Source: Lactobacillus sp. PV012 (GTDB taxonomy: Bacteria; Bacillota; Bacilli; Lactobacillales; Lactobacillaceae). Taken from it: DNA of 64,000 bases. Below, piece by piece: positions 53,798 to 64,000 of the stretch (the stretch's first letter is position 1; every line of letters starts with the position of its first letter). The notes under the pieces were generated by a model, which saw nothing but the letters and a program-made list of their open reading frames with translations, did not search any database and was not told the DNA's origin. Where the stretch lies: assembly GCF_014522325.1 (NCBI RefSeq), contig NZ_CP041983.1, positions 1 to 64,000 of the forward strand, read 5' to 3'. The translations under genes were made by a program, and so were the position numbers.

Positions 53798-55705
53798 TTA
53801 TTTTTCCGCAGGTAATTTTGCAATTCTTCCTTGTTGAATATAAGCACTTAAAATTGCTAAATCCGCAGGGTTTACTCCCGAAATTCTTTCTGCTTGTGCC
53901 AAAGTTTCCGGACGAATTTTTTCAAATTTTTGACGTGCTTCAGTTGCTAAACTATCAATTGCAGAATAATCGATTCGATCAGGGATCTTCTTGGATTCTA
54001 AACGATGAAGGCGTTCTACTAACTTCTTTTCTTTCTTGATATAGCCTTCATACTTCAAGGCAATCTCAACTTGTTCTTTTACATAGCGATCATCAGCTAA
54101 AGGATGACCAACGATTTTTTCAATACCTTCAAAAGTAACTCTTGGACGCTTCAAGAAATCTGCCGCACTTACTCCATTATTTAATGGATCTTGATTGATA
54201 CTTGCTAAATATTCTTGCACCTCTGGTGTTGGGTGAATCATAACTTCTTGCATAGTTTTCATCGCTTGAGCAATTGCCTGCTTTTTATTAAGGAAATCTT
54301 GGTAACGTTCTTCATCAATTAAGCCTAATTCATGTCCCTTTTCAGTTAATCGCAAGTCTGCATTATCATGTCGAAGCAATAAGCGATACTCTGCACGACT
54401 AGTCAATAAACGATAAGGCTCATTGGTACCTTTTGTTACCAAGTCATCAATTAAAACTCCAATATAAGCCTCATCACGTTGCAAAGTGAAACCAGGTTTA
54501 CCTTCTGCATTTAAAGCTGCATTAATCCCAGCAATTAAGCCTTGTCCTGCTGCTTCTTCATAGCCAGATGTTCCATTCATTTGACCAGCAGTAAAAAGTC
54601 CTTTAATATTTTTCGTTTCAAGTGTGTGTTTTAATTGCCATGGTTCAATGACATCATATTCAATTGCATAACCTGGACGCATTAATTCAGCTTTTTCTAA
54701 TCCGACTACGGAATGCAACATCTTCAGTTGAACTTCCTCAGGCATTGAGGTAGAAAAGTCACCAACATAAACTTCCTTGGTATCACGACCTTCAGGCTCT
54801 AAGAAAATTTGATGACGATCTTTATCAGCAAAGCGAACAACCTTATCCTCAATTGAAGGACAATATCTTGGCCCTACACCCTTAATTACCCCCGAAAACA
54901 TTGGAGCACGATCAAGGTTTTGCCGAATGATATCATGGGTTCCTTCATTGGTGTAAGTCATATAACATGATAATTGCTCTTCAACTGGAATATAGTCTTC
55001 ATCTTTACTTGTATAAGAAAAATGACGTGGTTCCTCATCCCCTGGTTCTTCTTGAGTCCGAGAATAATCAATAGTATTACCATCTACTCGTGGAGGAGTA
55101 CCTGTTTTAAAGCGACGCATCTTAAAGCCAAGCTTCTCCAAATTTTCTGGTAATTTAATTGATGGAAGTGAATTATTTGGACCTGAGGAATACTTTAATT
55201 CCCCAATAATAATTTGTCCACGAGCCGCTGTTCCAGTAGTTAAAACTACACTTTTGGCATGGTAACGAGCTCCTGTATTAGTGATAATTCCTTTGCAGAC
55301 ACCATCTTCTACTACCAATTCATCAGCAACTCCTTGACGCAAAGTAACCAATGGATTGGTTTCCAATACATCTTTCATTGTTGCATGATATTGCCATTTA
55401 TCTGCTTGAGCGCGAAGAGCACGCACGGCAGGCCCTTTTCCAGTATTTAGCATTCTCATTTGGATATAAGTGGCATCAATGTTTTTACCCATTTGGCCAC
55501 CTAGAGCATCAATTTCACGAACAACAGTTCCTTTTGCTGGTCCTCCTACAGATGGATTACATGGCATAAAAGCGACCATATCTAAATTAATAGTTAAAAG
55601 TAAAGTTTTTTGACCCATATTTGCTGCGGCTAATGCTGCCTCACAACCAGCATGTCCTGCTCCAACAACTATTACATCAAATTCTTTTGAATCATATGTC
55701 TTCAT
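53798..55705 (-). CDS. mnmG: tRNA wobble uridine modification FAD enzyme MnmG
   Basis: 635 residues. With MnmE it makes 5-(carboxymethyl)aminomethyl-uridine at tRNA wobble position 34. FAD motif [14 protein letters not shown], then [21 protein letters not shown] and [16 protein letters not shown]. Start at MKTYDS, with AGGTG before it; the longer frame reads eight codons into the gap. It lies 8 bases after mnmE. Confidence 0.96.
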   Translation of the reverse strand: MKTYDSKEFDVIVVGAGHAGCEAALAAANMGQKTLLLTINLDMVAFMPCNPSVGGPAKGTVVREIDALGGQMGKNIDATYIQMRMLNTGKGPAVRALRAQADKWQYHATMKDVLETNPLVTLRQGVADELVVEDGVCKGIITNTGARYHAKSVVLTTGTAARGQIIIGELKYSSGPNNSLPSIKLPENLEKLGFKMRRFKTGTPPRVDGNTIDYSRTQEEPGDEEPRHFSYTSKDEDYIPVEEQLSCYMTYTNEGTHDIIRQNLDRAPMFSGVIKGVGPRYCPSIEDKVVRFADKDRHQIFLEPEGRDTKEVYVGDFSTSMPEEVQLKMLHSVVGLEKAELMRPGYAIEYDVIEPWQLKHTLETKNIKGLFTAGQMNGTSGYEEAAGQGLIAGINAALNAEGKPGFTLQRDEAYIGVLIDDLVTKGTNEPYRLLTSRAEYRLLLRHDNADLRLTEKGHELGLIDEERYQDFLNKKQAIAQAMKTMQEVMIHPTPEVQEYLASINQDPLNNGVSAADFLKRPRVTFEGIEKIVGHPLADDRYVKEQVEIALKYEGYIKKEKKLVERLHRLESKKIPDRIDYSAIDSLATEARQKFEKIRPETLAQAERISGVNPADLAILSAYIQQGRIAKLPAEK

Positions 55706-55713
55706 TTTTTCAC

Positions 55714-57099
55714 CTATTTTCCTAAACAAAATTGACTAAATAATTCTGTAATCAGTTCATCAGGGGCACTTTCACCAGTAATTTCTCCCAAAGTATCCCA
55801 TGCGTCTTTTAAATCAATTTGTACTAAATCGAGTGGCATCGAACTATCCACACCTGTAATTACTTCTTGAAGAGACTGGCGTGCTTTTTGTAATAATCCG
55901 GCCTGGCGCTGATTAGTAACCATAACCTGATTGGCAGAATTTTCTAAACCACTAAAGAACATCTTTTCAATTTCAGTTGCTAAAGAATCTAAGTTATTTC
56001 TTTCTAAGATAGAGGTCATAATTACCGGTGAATCAGTAATCTTTTGTATCATTTCCCGGGTAATCTTACTTCCAAGATCACTTTTATTTAAAATGATAAT
56101 TCGCTTCTTAAACTTGGTAAAGTCAAGTAACTCTTTATCTTCATCTGAAAGTTCTCTACTTCCATCTAATAGCAATAAGACTAAATCTGCATCTTGAACA
56201 GCCTTTTTTGACCGTTCAACACCAATTTTCTCTACTTTATCTTCTGTCTCGTGAATTCCAGCAGTATCGATTAATTTTAAAGGAATATTTTTAATAGAAA
56301 CATATTCTTCCAAAGTATCACGGGTGGTCCCGGCAATATCAGTGACAATTGCTTTTTCATCTTGTGTTAAGTAGTTTAACAGAGAAGATTTTCCAACATT
56401 TGGACGGCCAACAATCGCTGTCGCTAAACCATTGCGCATAATTTTTCCTTCTTGCGCCGTAAGTAAAAGCTTTTCGATTTTCTTTGAGACCTGCTGGGTC
56501 ACTTCTTTCATTTGCTTGCCTGTCATATCATCCATATCGTATTCTGGATAGTCAATATTTACTTCTTCTTGCGCCATTGTATCAAGTAAATTTTGACGTA
56601 GTTCTCTAATTTGGCCTAATAAACCACCTTTTAATTGATTCATGGCTATTTCCCGGGATTTATCAGTTTTAGCGCGAATAATATCCATCACAGACTCAGC
56701 CTGGGTTAGGTCAATTCGCCCATTCATAAAAGCACGCTTTGTATACTCTCCTGGATCTGCCATTCGAGCTCCATTAGCTAAAAGGAGTTGTAAAATTTCA
56801 TTGGTAACGACCATTCCACCATGACAATTAATTTCTACAACATCTTCACGTGTAAAGGTCTTTGGACCTTTCATTACGCTCACCATTGCTTCATCTACTA
56901 CTTTTTTTGTTTCTGGATCAATGATATGACCATAATGAATGGTATGCGTTGCAACTTGCTCTAAATCTTTACCTTTAAATACCTTATTTGCAATTTCAAT
57001 TGCATCTTCTCCTGATAATCTAACAATCGAAATACCTCCTTCACCAATAGGTGTAGAGATAGCAGCGATTGTATCAAATTGAGTTAAAACTTGTGCCAT
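55714..57099 (-). CDS. mnmE: tRNA modification GTPase MnmE
   Basis: 461 residues. N-terminal tetrahydrofolate-binding domain, central helical domain with inserted G domain ([22 protein letters not shown]), and the conserved C-terminal CLGK with its Cys. Start at MAQVLTQF behind AGAGGTAAAA. Partner of MnmG. A terminator with a possible alternative fold lies in its leader. Confidence 0.96.
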   Translation of the reverse strand: MAQVLTQFDTIAAISTPIGEGGISIVRLSGEDAIEIANKVFKGKDLEQVATHTIHYGHIIDPETKKVVDEAMVSVMKGPKTFTREDVVEINCHGGMVVTNEILQLLLANGARMADPGEYTKRAFMNGRIDLTQAESVMDIIRAKTDKSREIAMNQLKGGLLGQIRELRQNLLDTMAQEEVNIDYPEYDMDDMTGKQMKEVTQQVSKKIEKLLLTAQEGKIMRNGLATAIVGRPNVGKSSLLNYLTQDEKAIVTDIAGTTRDTLEEYVSIKNIPLKLIDTAGIHETEDKVEKIGVERSKKAVQDADLVLLLLDGSRELSDEDKELLDFTKFKKRIIILNKSDLGSKITREMIQKITDSPVIMTSILERNNLDSLATEIEKMFFSGLENSANQVMVTNQRQAGLLQKARQSLQEVITGVDSSMPLDLVQIDLKDAWDTLGEITGESAPDELITELFSQFCLGK

Positions 57100-57125
57100 T
57101 TTTACCTCTTCTATAAAAATTAAAT

Positions 57126-57192
57126 AAAAAAAGCGCCACTCCACCCTTGTTCATAACAAATAAGGTGGATAAAGCACTTTGACTACTTTATC
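57126..57192 (-). promoter_or_regulatory. Terminator or attenuator between yidC and mnmE
   Basis: On the minus strand a long hairpin (AAGTGC, TCCACCTT / AGGGTGGA, GCGCTT; 57179-57131) ends in a T7 run. A second stem, GATAAAG / CTTTATC (57192-57168), uses the foot of the first and would exclude it. No promoter fits between the T run and mnmE, so mnmE needs readthrough or antitermination. Confidence 0.5.
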
Positions 57193-57204
57193 TTTACCAG
57201 ATAA

Positions 57205-58080
57205 TTATTTACTTTTTTTTCGACCTAATCGCTTATAGGTTCTTCGCAATCGTCGTTGACGTTCTTTCTCAGCTTCTTGTTTTTCTTGTTGCTCTTTTCG
57301 ATACTTAAACGGATTTTGCAAGAAGAAAGTTTGACCTACTTGGAATAAGTTAGAAACTACCCAATACAGAGAAATAGCAGATTGAAGTCCCATTGCTGTA
57401 ATCCCAATAAAAATTGGCATAATATATGTCATTGATTTTGTCATTCCATTTTGAGATGACTTTGGTTGAGATAGCTGACTTATATATGAAGATAAGAAGG
57501 TAAACAAAGCAGCTAACAATGGCATGATAAAGTAAGGATCAGGACGACCTAAGTCCATCCATAAAAAGCGACCATTTTGCAGCTGTGGAGTTCGAGAAAT
57601 TGCTTGATAAAGAGCCCACATAACTGGTAATTGGATCAAAAGTGGTAAACACCCAATATATGGGTTTACCCCTGCCTCTTTGTAAAGCTTACTTGTCTCT
57701 TCTTGTAATTTTTGTCGACTTTCAACATCTTTGCCAGAATACTTTTTACGTAAAGCATCCATTTGTGGTTGCAACTGTTGTTGCTTACCCATGCTCTTAA
57801 TTTGAAAAGCATTTAGTGGTAATAAAACGATTCGTACAATAACTGTAAAGATGATAATAGCCCATCCATAAGAATTATGTACTAAACTTGCAATCCACAA
57901 AATAAACTCAGAGACATAATACAAAACATAGCGGTCCCACCAGCCTCCACTATTATGAGAAATAGCATGAGCTTGTGAATTTGGACTAACTCCACAACCT
58001 GTAAGTGTTAGAGTTAATGCAACGAGACCTAATCCTAATATTAATCTCTTTACCTTTTTATTTGTTAAAAAGTCTTTCAC
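57205..58080 (-). CDS. yidC: Membrane protein insertase YidC (lipoprotein type)
   Basis: 291 residues. Signal with lipobox LTLTGC (Cys29), five membrane helices, and a strongly basic C-terminus (RRLRRTYKRLGRKKSK) that contacts the ribosome. The family arginine lies in the first core helix (TVIVRIVLLPL). It inserts membrane proteins. It lies 2 bases after rnpA. Confidence 0.94.
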   Translation of the reverse strand: MKDFLTNKKVKRLILGLGLVALTLTLTGCGVSPNSQAHAISHNSGGWWDRYVLYYVSEFILWIASLVHNSYGWAIIIFTVIVRIVLLPLNAFQIKSMGKQQQLQPQMDALRKKYSGKDVESRQKLQEETSKLYKEAGVNPYIGCLPLLIQLPVMWALYQAISRTPQLQNGRFLWMDLGRPDPYFIMPLLAALFTFLSSYISQLSQPKSSQNGMTKSMTYIMPIFIGITAMGLQSAISLYWVVSNLFQVGQTFFLQNPFKYRKEQQEKQEAEKERQRRLRRTYKRLGRKKSK

Positions 58081-58082
58081 CT

Positions 58083-58451
58083 TTAATTTTCCTCTGCTTC
58101 CGTCTTTCTGGTAGGTATCACATGTGCCAAGCTCAGCGCATGGATAAGATTTTTCCGTGTTTGAACCATATTAAAATTACGCGCATATGGCCTTGCAATA
58201 ACTAAAAAATCTAAATCAGGGCTTACTTCGGCCTTTAACTCTGTCAAGGTAGCTCGAATATATCTTTTTAATCGATTTCGTGCAACAGCAGTATGCCCCA
58301 CTTTTTTCCCCACAGAAATACCAACACGAAAGTGTTTTTGATCTTCTCTGGGTAACCAGTAAATTACAAAAGCTCGATTGGCCTTAGATTGCCCTTGTTT
58401 GAAAACTCTTTGAAAATCTTTTTCAGTTTTTACACGATAGGATTTTCTCAA
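58083..58451 (-). CDS. rnpA: Ribonuclease P protein component
   Basis: 122 residues, basic. It assists the RNase P RNA in 5' maturation of tRNAs. The RNR motif is [11 protein letters not shown], preceded by [12 protein letters not shown]. Gene order rpmH-rnpA-yidC is the standard one. Confidence 0.95.
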   Translation of the reverse strand: MRKSYRVKTEKDFQRVFKQGQSKANRAFVIYWLPREDQKHFRVGISVGKKVGHTAVARNRLKRYIRATLTELKAEVSPDLDFLVIARPYARNFNMVQTRKNLIHALSLAHVIPTRKTEAEEN

Positions 58452-58499
58452 TTTGACTCATCCTAACTTAGATTAAAAAATCCACTGGGGCTCAGTGGA

Positions 58500-58640
58500 T
58501 TAAGCAGATAAGACTTTTCTACCCTTTTTACGACGTCTTGCTAAAACTTTACGGCCGTTTGAAGTAGCCATACGCTTCATAAAACCGTGAACACGTGAAC
58601 GGTGACGTTTCTTAGGTTGATAGGTTCTCTTTGTGGTCAT
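58500..58640 (-). CDS. rpmH: Ribosomal protein L34
   Basis: 46 residues, too short for most gene lists. Begins [20 protein letters not shown] and ends [12 protein letters not shown], the classic L34 sequence, very rich in Arg/Lys. GGAGGTG lies before the ATG. First gene of the leftward rpmH-rnpA-yidC group beside the origin. Confidence 0.97.
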   Translation of the reverse strand: MTTKRTYQPKKRHRSRVHGFMKRMATSNGRKVLARRRKKGRKVLSA

Positions 58641-59119
58641 ATAGATTGCACCTCCATTTTTAATGCCTTCATGCACAATATTCTAAGTTAGAATACCATA
58701 TTTATTACTAAAAACCAAGGCTTTCTCATAAAAAAAACCATTATTCTTTCTACACTTTTTAATGATAAACTTGTGTATAAGTTGTGCATAAGTCGTTTCT
58801 ATAATTATTAAATTTACCTTTTCCACAATCTTTTCCACAATCTTTTCCACAATTAACAGGGTGTTATTAACTTTTTCCACACCCTGTGTAAAAGTGGCAT
58901 TTAATTAATAAGATTATTGATATTAAAGCAATTATTATACACAGTACGCCTGTTGATAAGTTGCTTTTTATTTTTTAAAACTTTCTATTTTGTGGATAAT
59001 TAAAAAAATATATTAACAAGCTGTTAATTTGTGGAAACTAGTTTTCAACAGGCTGTGGAAAACCAGCCTTTTTAATGCTAAAATTGTTATGACTTATTTT
59101 CTTTTTGGAGGAATTATAC
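58641..59119. other. oriC: Replication origin, upstream part (DnaA box cluster)
   Basis: AT-rich gene-free stretch with many DnaA boxes. Exact TTATnCACA types: 58772-58780, 58783-58791, 58935-58943, 58991-58999. Near types TTTTCCACA: 58819, 58831, 58843 (three in a row at 12-base steps) and 58873. Others: TGTTGATAA 58951, TGTGGAAAC 59030, TGTGGAAAA 59054. The dnaA ribosome site GGAGG is at the right edge; rpmH transcription leaves to the left. Confidence 0.93.
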
Positions 59120-60484
59120 GTGGACTTAGAAAAATTTTGGCGTTTCTTCATCGAAGAGATGAAAAAAACTTATAATGAAGTCACCTATAATGCCTGGTTT
59201 AAAAATACGAAGCCTATTTCATTTGATCCTGAAACAAATGATATCGTTATCGGTGTAGAGTCATCCGTTTCAAAAGGATACTGGGAAAATAATCTAGGAT
59301 CAGAATTAATTCAAGCAGCCTATGCTTATGCCAATATTGAACTTGTACCCCACTTTCAGGTCGTACAAGAACATTCTGAATTTGCTCCTCTTTCTTCCCA
59401 AAATCATCTACGCGAAAAACGTCCCCGTAGACGTCCAAATCCTTTTATGGACGGACTACCTTTAAACAATAAATATACTTTTGACACTTTTGTTCAAGGA
59501 GAGGGGAATAAGCTAGCAGCCGGTGCAGCTTTAGCTGCAGCTGATAATCCAGGGAGTTTCTATAACCCTTTATTTATTTTTGGGGGTGTAGGATTAGGTA
59601 AGACCCATTTGATGCAAGCTATTGGACACCATATGCTTGCCCGAAATCCTGACGCAAAGGTTCTCTACATTCAAAGTGAAACTTTTGTAAATGACTTTGT
59701 TAATTCGTTAAAAAATCAGACTCAAGCTGCTTTTAGAGAAAAGTATCGAACTTGCGATCTACTTTTAGTAGACGATGTCCAATTTTTTGCAAATAAAGAA
59801 GGGATTCAAGATGAATTTTTCCACACCTTTGAAACCCTTTATAATAATCAAAAGCAAATTGTAATGACAAGCGATCGGTTGCCTAATGAAATACCTGCAC
59901 TTTCAGAACGTCTCTTGTCGAGATTTGCTTGGGGATTACAGGTTGAAATTACTCGACCAGATCTTGAAACACGAATTGCAATTTTACGAAAAAAAGCTGA
60001 AGCCGACGGCTTACTAATAGATGATCGCACTTTAAATTATATTGCGTCACATGTTAATACAAATATTCGTGAATTGGAGGGAGCGCTAGTAAAGGTACAA
60101 GCCCATGCAACTATTGAAAAAGCCGATATTAATATTCAATTAGCCCATGAAGCATTGGACGACCTAAAATTAAATCAACATCGAAGTGGACTGCAAATCT
60201 CTAAAATTCAAGAAGTGGTTGCCAATTATTTTCAACTTTCAACTGATGACCTTAAAGGTAAAAAACGAGTAAAATATATTGTGGTACCACGTCAAATTGC
60301 GATGTATCTTGCAAGAGAACTGACTGAAATCAGTCTACCGAAAATTGGAAGAGAATTTGGTGGAAAAGATCACACCACAGTTATGCATGCTTACGATAAA
60401 ATTGAGCAAGGAATTCGATCTAATAATGAGCTTAAAAAGCAAGTCTCTGATCTCAAAACTATGCTGGAACACGCAAATCCTTAA
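59120..60484 (+). CDS. dnaA: Chromosomal replication initiator DnaA
   Basis: 454 residues. Domain I (1-90), short linker, AAA+ domain III with GGVGLGKTHL and LLLVDDVQFF, and domain IV with the DnaA-box-binding helix GREFGGKDHTTVMHAYDKI. GTG start preceded by GGAGG; the TTG at 59105 falls inside that site. Binds the boxes on both sides of its gene and opens the origin. Confidence 0.97.
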   Translation: MDLEKFWRFFIEEMKKTYNEVTYNAWFKNTKPISFDPETNDIVIGVESSVSKGYWENNLGSELIQAAYAYANIELVPHFQVVQEHSEFAPLSSQNHLREKRPRRRPNPFMDGLPLNNKYTFDTFVQGEGNKLAAGAALAAADNPGSFYNPLFIFGGVGLGKTHLMQAIGHHMLARNPDAKVLYIQSETFVNDFVNSLKNQTQAAFREKYRTCDLLLVDDVQFFANKEGIQDEFFHTFETLYNNQKQIVMTSDRLPNEIPALSERLLSRFAWGLQVEITRPDLETRIAILRKKAEADGLLIDDRTLNYIASHVNTNIRELEGALVKVQAHATIEKADINIQLAHEALDDLKLNQHRSGLQISKIQEVVANYFQLSTDDLKGKKRVKYIVVPRQIAMYLARELTEISLPKIGREFGGKDHTTVMHAYDKIEQGIRSNNELKKQVSDLKTMLEHANP

Positions 60485-60649
60485 TTTTTATCCTCAAAGT
60501 TATCCACAACTTTTCCACAGGATATCCACAGACAATTTAGCTTAATACCAGCACATAGACCTACTTTTCCACAGAATCCACAAGACCTACTACTACTAAG
60601 TAATATATAATATAAATATATAAAAGATTTTCTCATCTAGGAGGACACA
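60485..60649. other. oriC: Replication origin, downstream part
   Basis: DnaA boxes TTATCCACA (60500-60508), TTTTCCACA (60511-60519), ATATCCACA (60522-60530), TTTTCCACA (60565-60573) and GAATCCACA (60574-60582). The first three are spaced 11 bases apart. AT-rich TATATAATATAAATATA follows. A bipartite origin around dnaA is usual in Firmicutes. dnaN's ribosome site (AGGAGG) lies at the right edge. Confidence 0.9.
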
Positions 60650-61780
60650 ATGAAATTTACTATCAATCGAAATATGTTTTTAGAAAACTTAAATAATGCT
60701 ATGCGAGCAATTTCTTCACGTACACCTCTTCCAATCTTAAATGGTATTAAATTAAATTTAACTTCCGAAGGCTTGGTATTAACTGGTAGCGATACTAACG
60801 TATCAATTGAAATTACAATTCCAGCTAATGAAGATTTGCAAATTGATACAGTTGGAGCAATTATTCTACCCGCACGTTTCTTTAGCGAAATTGTTAAAAA
60901 GTTACCTGGGAAAGAATTTACTCTTGAAGTTCAAGATGGGTTACAAACTAAAATCACATCTGAAAACACTGAATTTGTTATTAACGGTTTAGATGCAAGT
61001 GCTTATCCTACACTTCCAGAAATTCCTGAGGATAATTCGTTTGAAATCTCTGGCAAGCTTTTGCGTAATGTAATTAATGAAACTGTGTTTGCAGTTGCTT
61101 CGCAAGAAAACCGTCCAACCTTAAATGGAGTTAACTTTACTTTTAAAGATAACAAGATTAAAGCCGTGGCAACTGATAGCCACCGTCTTTCTCAGCGTGA
61201 AGTTGCTCTTAAAGATGATTCACAAGTAGATGCAACCCTTTTAATTCCTGGAACAAGTTTAGTAGAACTAGCTAGAATTATTGGGGAAAATAATCCACAA
61301 GTTCAAGTAACACCTGGGGATAACCAAGTACTTTTCACCGTGGGTAACCTTTCTTTTTACACTCGTTTACTTGAAGGTTCATATCCTGATACTGATCGTT
61401 TAATACCTACTAACTCTACAACTAGTGTGGAGTTCGATCTCTCAGAGTTAGCTAAGTCATTAGAACGTGCTAGTTTACTTACTCATGAAAGTCGCAACAA
61501 TGTGGTTAAAATGTCACTTGATGTGGATAACCAAAGTGTAAAACTTCAAGGTGATTCACCAGAAATTGGTAATGTTGAAGAAGAGTTATCATTTAAGAAT
61601 TTACAAGGTGATAACTTAGAAATTTCATTTAATCCTGATTATTTGCGTGATGCACTGCGCGCTTCTATTACTGAGGGTGTAGTAATGAACTTTACTCAAC
61701 CATTGCGTCCATTTACTATTATCCCTGACAAGGAAGAAGTAAGTTTTGTTCAATTAATTACACCGGTAAGAACATATTAA
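60650..61780 (+). CDS. dnaN: DNA polymerase III sliding clamp (beta)
   Basis: 376 residues, full length, three clamp domains. Begins MKFTINRNMFLENLNNAMRA and ends with the typical FVQLITPVRTY. It is the DNA-encircling processivity factor. Strong AGGAGG before the ATG. Confidence 0.97.
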   Translation: MKFTINRNMFLENLNNAMRAISSRTPLPILNGIKLNLTSEGLVLTGSDTNVSIEITIPANEDLQIDTVGAIILPARFFSEIVKKLPGKEFTLEVQDGLQTKITSENTEFVINGLDASAYPTLPEIPEDNSFEISGKLLRNVINETVFAVASQENRPTLNGVNFTFKDNKIKAVATDSHRLSQREVALKDDSQVDATLLIPGTSLVELARIIGENNPQVQVTPGDNQVLFTVGNLSFYTRLLEGSYPDTDRLIPTNSTTSVEFDLSELAKSLERASLLTHESRNNVVKMSLDVDNQSVKLQGDSPEIGNVEEELSFKNLQGDNLEISFNPDYLRDALRASITEGVVMNFTQPLRPFTIIPDKEEVSFVQLITPVRTY

Positions 61781-61794
61781 ATTCCAATCTTCAT

Positions 61795-61827
61795 AAAAAG
61801 CCTTATTTTGAGTTATAAGGCTTTTTT
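61795..61827 (+). terminator. Terminator after dnaN
   Basis: AAAAAGCCTTAT / ATAAGGCTTTTTT, perfect stem. Confidence 0.88.
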
Positions 61828-61943
61828 ATGTTTTTAGTATAAGGATATTAGGAAGAGGTAAAGCATGCTTAAAACAGGCTAAAATTGTGTTTTCTCTCAA
61901 AAAAAGTTATACTTATAGAGTATAATAGAGGTAAAATGGGGTG

Positions 61944-62162
61944 ATGATTATCAAGAATTTTAGTGTAAAAGGTGAATATATTACTTTGGCGCAATTTTTA
62001 AAAGAAGAAAGTATCATTTCTTCTGGGGGACAGGCCAAATGGTACTTAAAAGATAATCCCGTCAAGTTGAATGATAAGTTAGAAGATCGGCGAGGAAAAA
62101 AGTTATACCCTGGTGATCGTCTAGTTGTGGAAAACCAAACATATAATTTTATTGCAGGCTAG
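61944..62162 (+). CDS. yaaA: S4-domain RNA-binding protein YaaA
   Basis: 72 residues. S4-like fold: TLAQFLKEESIISSGGQAKWYLKDNPVKLNDKLEDRRGKKLYPGD. The position between dnaN and recF is conserved; the role is thought to be ribosome-related. Start at ATG after GGGGTG. The gap before it holds the inverted repeat TATACT / AGTATA with a TATAAT, probably its promoter. recF starts 3 bases after the stop. Confidence 0.92.
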   Translation: MIIKNFSVKGEYITLAQFLKEESIISSGGQAKWYLKDNPVKLNDKLEDRRGKKLYPGDRLVVENQTYNFIAG

Positions 62163-62165
62163 AAG

Positions 62166-63296
62166 ATGTACCTAGAAAATTTAGCACTGAAGAATTTTCG
62201 TAATTTTTCCCAGGAAATTGTTTCATTTAGCCCTGATGTGAACATTTTTTTAGGAGCAAATGCGCAAGGCAAAACTAACTTGCTAGAAGCAATTTATTTT
62301 TTGGGACTAACTCGGTCTCATCGCACAAGTAACGACAAGGAATTAATTAAATTTGATGAAAAATTTGCAGTACTAAATGGGAATCTCAGAAAAAATTCTG
62401 GCCAAATTTTGACAAATTTACGGCTTAATCTTTCCTCAAAAGGTAAGACAGCATTTATTAATCGCCTTGAACAAAAGAAGCTTTCGCGATATGTGGGAGA
62501 AATGAATGCAATTTTATTTTCTCCGGAAGACCTATCATTGGTAAAGGGCGGACCAGGGTTAAGACGCAAATTTATGGACTTAGAATTTAGTCAGATTAAT
62601 CGCGAATACTTGTATTTTTCAACTCAGTATCAAAAAGTATTACATCAAAAAAATAATTACTTAAAACAGCTAGCTCTTGGGAAAACTAAAGATAAGGTTT
62701 TCCTCAATGTTTTATCAGAGCAATTAGCAACTATTGCCGGGGAAATAATTTGGCGCAGAATAAATTATTTGAAAAGGTTAAACAGTTATGCACAGGTTGC
62801 TCATCAGGCAATTAGTAATGCACAAGAAAAGCTAGAAATTGTCTATCAGCCATCAATTAATGAAATTTTAGATGATGATTCTGTGGAAAACATTGTGGAT
62901 AAAGTAAAGGCTCAGTTTAAAAAGCTTGAACAAAGTGAACTAAAATCAGGTTTAACTCAAGTTGGTCCCCATCGTGATGATATTTATTTTTTGATAAATG
63001 GTAAAAATGCCCGTGAGTATGGGTCACAAGGGCAGCAAAGAACAGTTGCCTTAAGTTTAAAGTTGGCAGAAATCCAATTTATTTATGAACTAACAGGAGA
63101 ATATCCAATTTTATTATTAGATGATGTAATGAGTGAGTTAGATCATACAAGGCAAAGTAAATTATTAAATTATATTCATGGTAAAACCCAAACTTTTATT
63201 ACCACAACGGATTTAGAAGGTATTTCCTGGGAAAAGATAAAACAACCTCGAATTTTTAAACTTAACTCTGGAAAAATTAGTAAAGAGGAGAATTAA
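62166..63296 (+). CDS. recF: DNA replication and repair protein RecF
   Basis: 376 residues, SMC-like ATPase for recombinational repair of gaps with RecO/RecR. Walker [10 protein letters not shown], signature [18 protein letters not shown], Walker [13 protein letters not shown]. Its TAA is directly followed by the gyrB ATG. Confidence 0.96.
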   Translation: MYLENLALKNFRNFSQEIVSFSPDVNIFLGANAQGKTNLLEAIYFLGLTRSHRTSNDKELIKFDEKFAVLNGNLRKNSGQILTNLRLNLSSKGKTAFINRLEQKKLSRYVGEMNAILFSPEDLSLVKGGPGLRRKFMDLEFSQINREYLYFSTQYQKVLHQKNNYLKQLALGKTKDKVFLNVLSEQLATIAGEIIWRRINYLKRLNSYAQVAHQAISNAQEKLEIVYQPSINEILDDDSVENIVDKVKAQFKKLEQSELKSGLTQVGPHRDDIYFLINGKNAREYGSQGQQRTVALSLKLAEIQFIYELTGEYPILLLDDVMSELDHTRQSKLLNYIHGKTQTFITTTDLEGISWEKIKQPRIFKLNSGKISKEEN

Positions 63297-64000
63297 ATGG
63301 CTGAAGAAACACATACTAATGAACAGGCTCAAGAATTTGAGAAGCGCGCTGATGCGTATGATGCTAGTCAAATTCAAGTATTAGGTGGTCTTGAAGCAGT
63401 TAGAAAAAGACCTGGAATGTACATTGGATCAACTAGTGCGCAAGGTCTTCACCACCTAGTTTGGGAAATTATTGATAACAGTATCGATGAACGTCTAGCA
63501 GGATTTGCGACTAAAATTGAAATTACTGTTAATGAAGATGGTAGTGTAACTGTGCAAGATGATGGACGCGGAATCCCAGTTGACATCCAAGAAAAAACTG
63601 GTCGTCCAGCTCTTGAGACTGTTTTTACTGTTTTACACGCAGGAGGAAAATTTGGCGGTGGCGGTTACAAAGTTTCTGGGGGTCTACACGGTGTAGGGGC
63701 TTCAGTTGTTAATGCACTTTCTACCAAACTTGATGCTACTGTTATGCGTGATGGTAAAAAATATAGAATTGCTTTTGATCATGGACGTGTAGTAGAGGAA
63801 ATGCATGAAGTAGGAACTGTCGATTTAGGTGAACACGGAACTATCGTGCATTTTTACCCAGATGGAGATATTTTTACTGAAACAACTACCTTTGATGATA
63901 AAATTTTAAAAAACCGTATTCGTGAACTTGCCTTTTTAAATAAAGGCTTAAAACTGACTTTTACTGATAAGCGTAAGGAAACTGCAGAGACAGATGTTTA
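63297..64000 (+). CDS. gyrB: DNA gyrase subunit B (5' part; runs off the window)
   Basis: First 234 codons of GyrB. GHKL ATPase: [32 protein letters not shown], the ATP lid [23 protein letters not shown]. It begins with an acidic lead ([22 protein letters not shown]). GAGGAG precedes the ATG. gyrB is co-transcribed with recF. Confidence 0.96.
   Translation, partial: MAEETHTNEQAQEFEKRADAYDASQIQVLGGLEAVRKRPGMYIGSTSAQGLHHLVWEIIDNSIDERLAGFATKIEITVNEDGSVTVQDDGRGIPVDIQEKTGRPALETVFTVLHAGGKFGGGGYKVSGGLHGVGASVVNALSTKLDATVMRDGKKYRIAFDHGRVVEEMHEVGTVDLGEHGTIVHFYPDGDIFTETTTFDDKILKNRIRELAFLNKGLKLTFTDKRKETAETDV

Noticed and set aside
57131..57179. T-box riboswitch before mnmE
   Set aside because: Only the GGGTGG part resembles the T-box core; the ACCGCG half, stem I and specifier loop are not visible in the short leader.
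58683..58880. 65-codon minus-strand frame in the origin region
   Set aside because: It is formed by tandem DnaA boxes (repeated VEKIVEKIVEK-like reading), has no ribosome site, and lies in oriC.
63297..64000. gyrB as parE
   Set aside because: Its position directly after recF at the origin is that of gyrB; parE lies elsewhere in Firmicutes.

Overview
The window is a low-GC Firmicute chromosome segment and most resembles the Lactobacillus gasseri/johnsonii group. This placement is an inference from gene content: a ClpL chaperone behind an HrcA-type inverted repeat, tandem deoxyadenosine/deoxyguanosine kinases, a malolactic locus, a dltXABCD operon, and a replication origin with the order rpmH-dnaA-dnaN-yaaA-recF-gyrB. 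No tRNA, rRNA or CRISPR array was seen.

Layout. 1-2.7 kb: outward promoter and clpL. 2.7-6.5 kb: an overlapping PTS-IIC-like/surface-hydrolase pair, a small unknown protein and an MFS carrier. 6.5-13.5 kb: the dlt operon for teichoic acid D-alanylation, whose DltD is fused to a serine beta-lactamase-like domain, plus two envelope proteins. 13.65-14.4 kb: no ordinary genes, but three tandem copies of a structured plus-strand RNA (tetraloop hairpin, CU-rich anti-Shine-Dalgarno linker, covarying second hairpin, terminator). 14.4-21.8 kb: metal P-type ATPase, cation/proton antiporter, CPBP protease, YdcF-like protein and MacB-like ABC exporter. 21.8-23.3 kb: an IS3-family element inserted in the loop of the exporter's terminator.

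23.3-30.9 kb is a salvage block: BMP-type lipoprotein, nagB with two NagR-like operators, dak-dgk, two purine-type permeases around an orphan ribB, and a peptide-deformylase-like gene. 30.9-40.6 kb is a bacteriocin island: a frameshifted secreted protein with a small membrane partner, a 30-residue putative pheromone overlapping a histidine kinase, a LytTR response regulator, a four-gene ABC transporter, and a lactococcin-972-like bacteriocin with its membrane protein and ABC ATPase. Both effector operons carry a 9-12-9 direct repeat at the same distance from the -10 box, so the two-component system probably controls both. Short terminated transcription units follow the segments of the island.

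40.6-46.8 kb: a copper operon (copY, two cupredoxin-like proteins, copA), an Fnr/FLP-like regulator divergent from a CHRD/EF-hand-like protein around a perfect Fnr box, and an MFS gene broken at a C6 run. 46.8-53.7 kb: malolactic enzyme, regulator and permease, a ClC channel and gnd. 53.7-64 kb: mnmG, mnmE (behind a possible attenuator), yidC, rnpA, rpmH, a bipartite oriC around dnaA, dnaN, yaaA, recF and the start of gyrB.

The best candidates for undescribed biology are the triple small RNA next to dlt, the LytTR/pheromone circuit wired to a lactococcin-972 cluster, and the DltD fusion.
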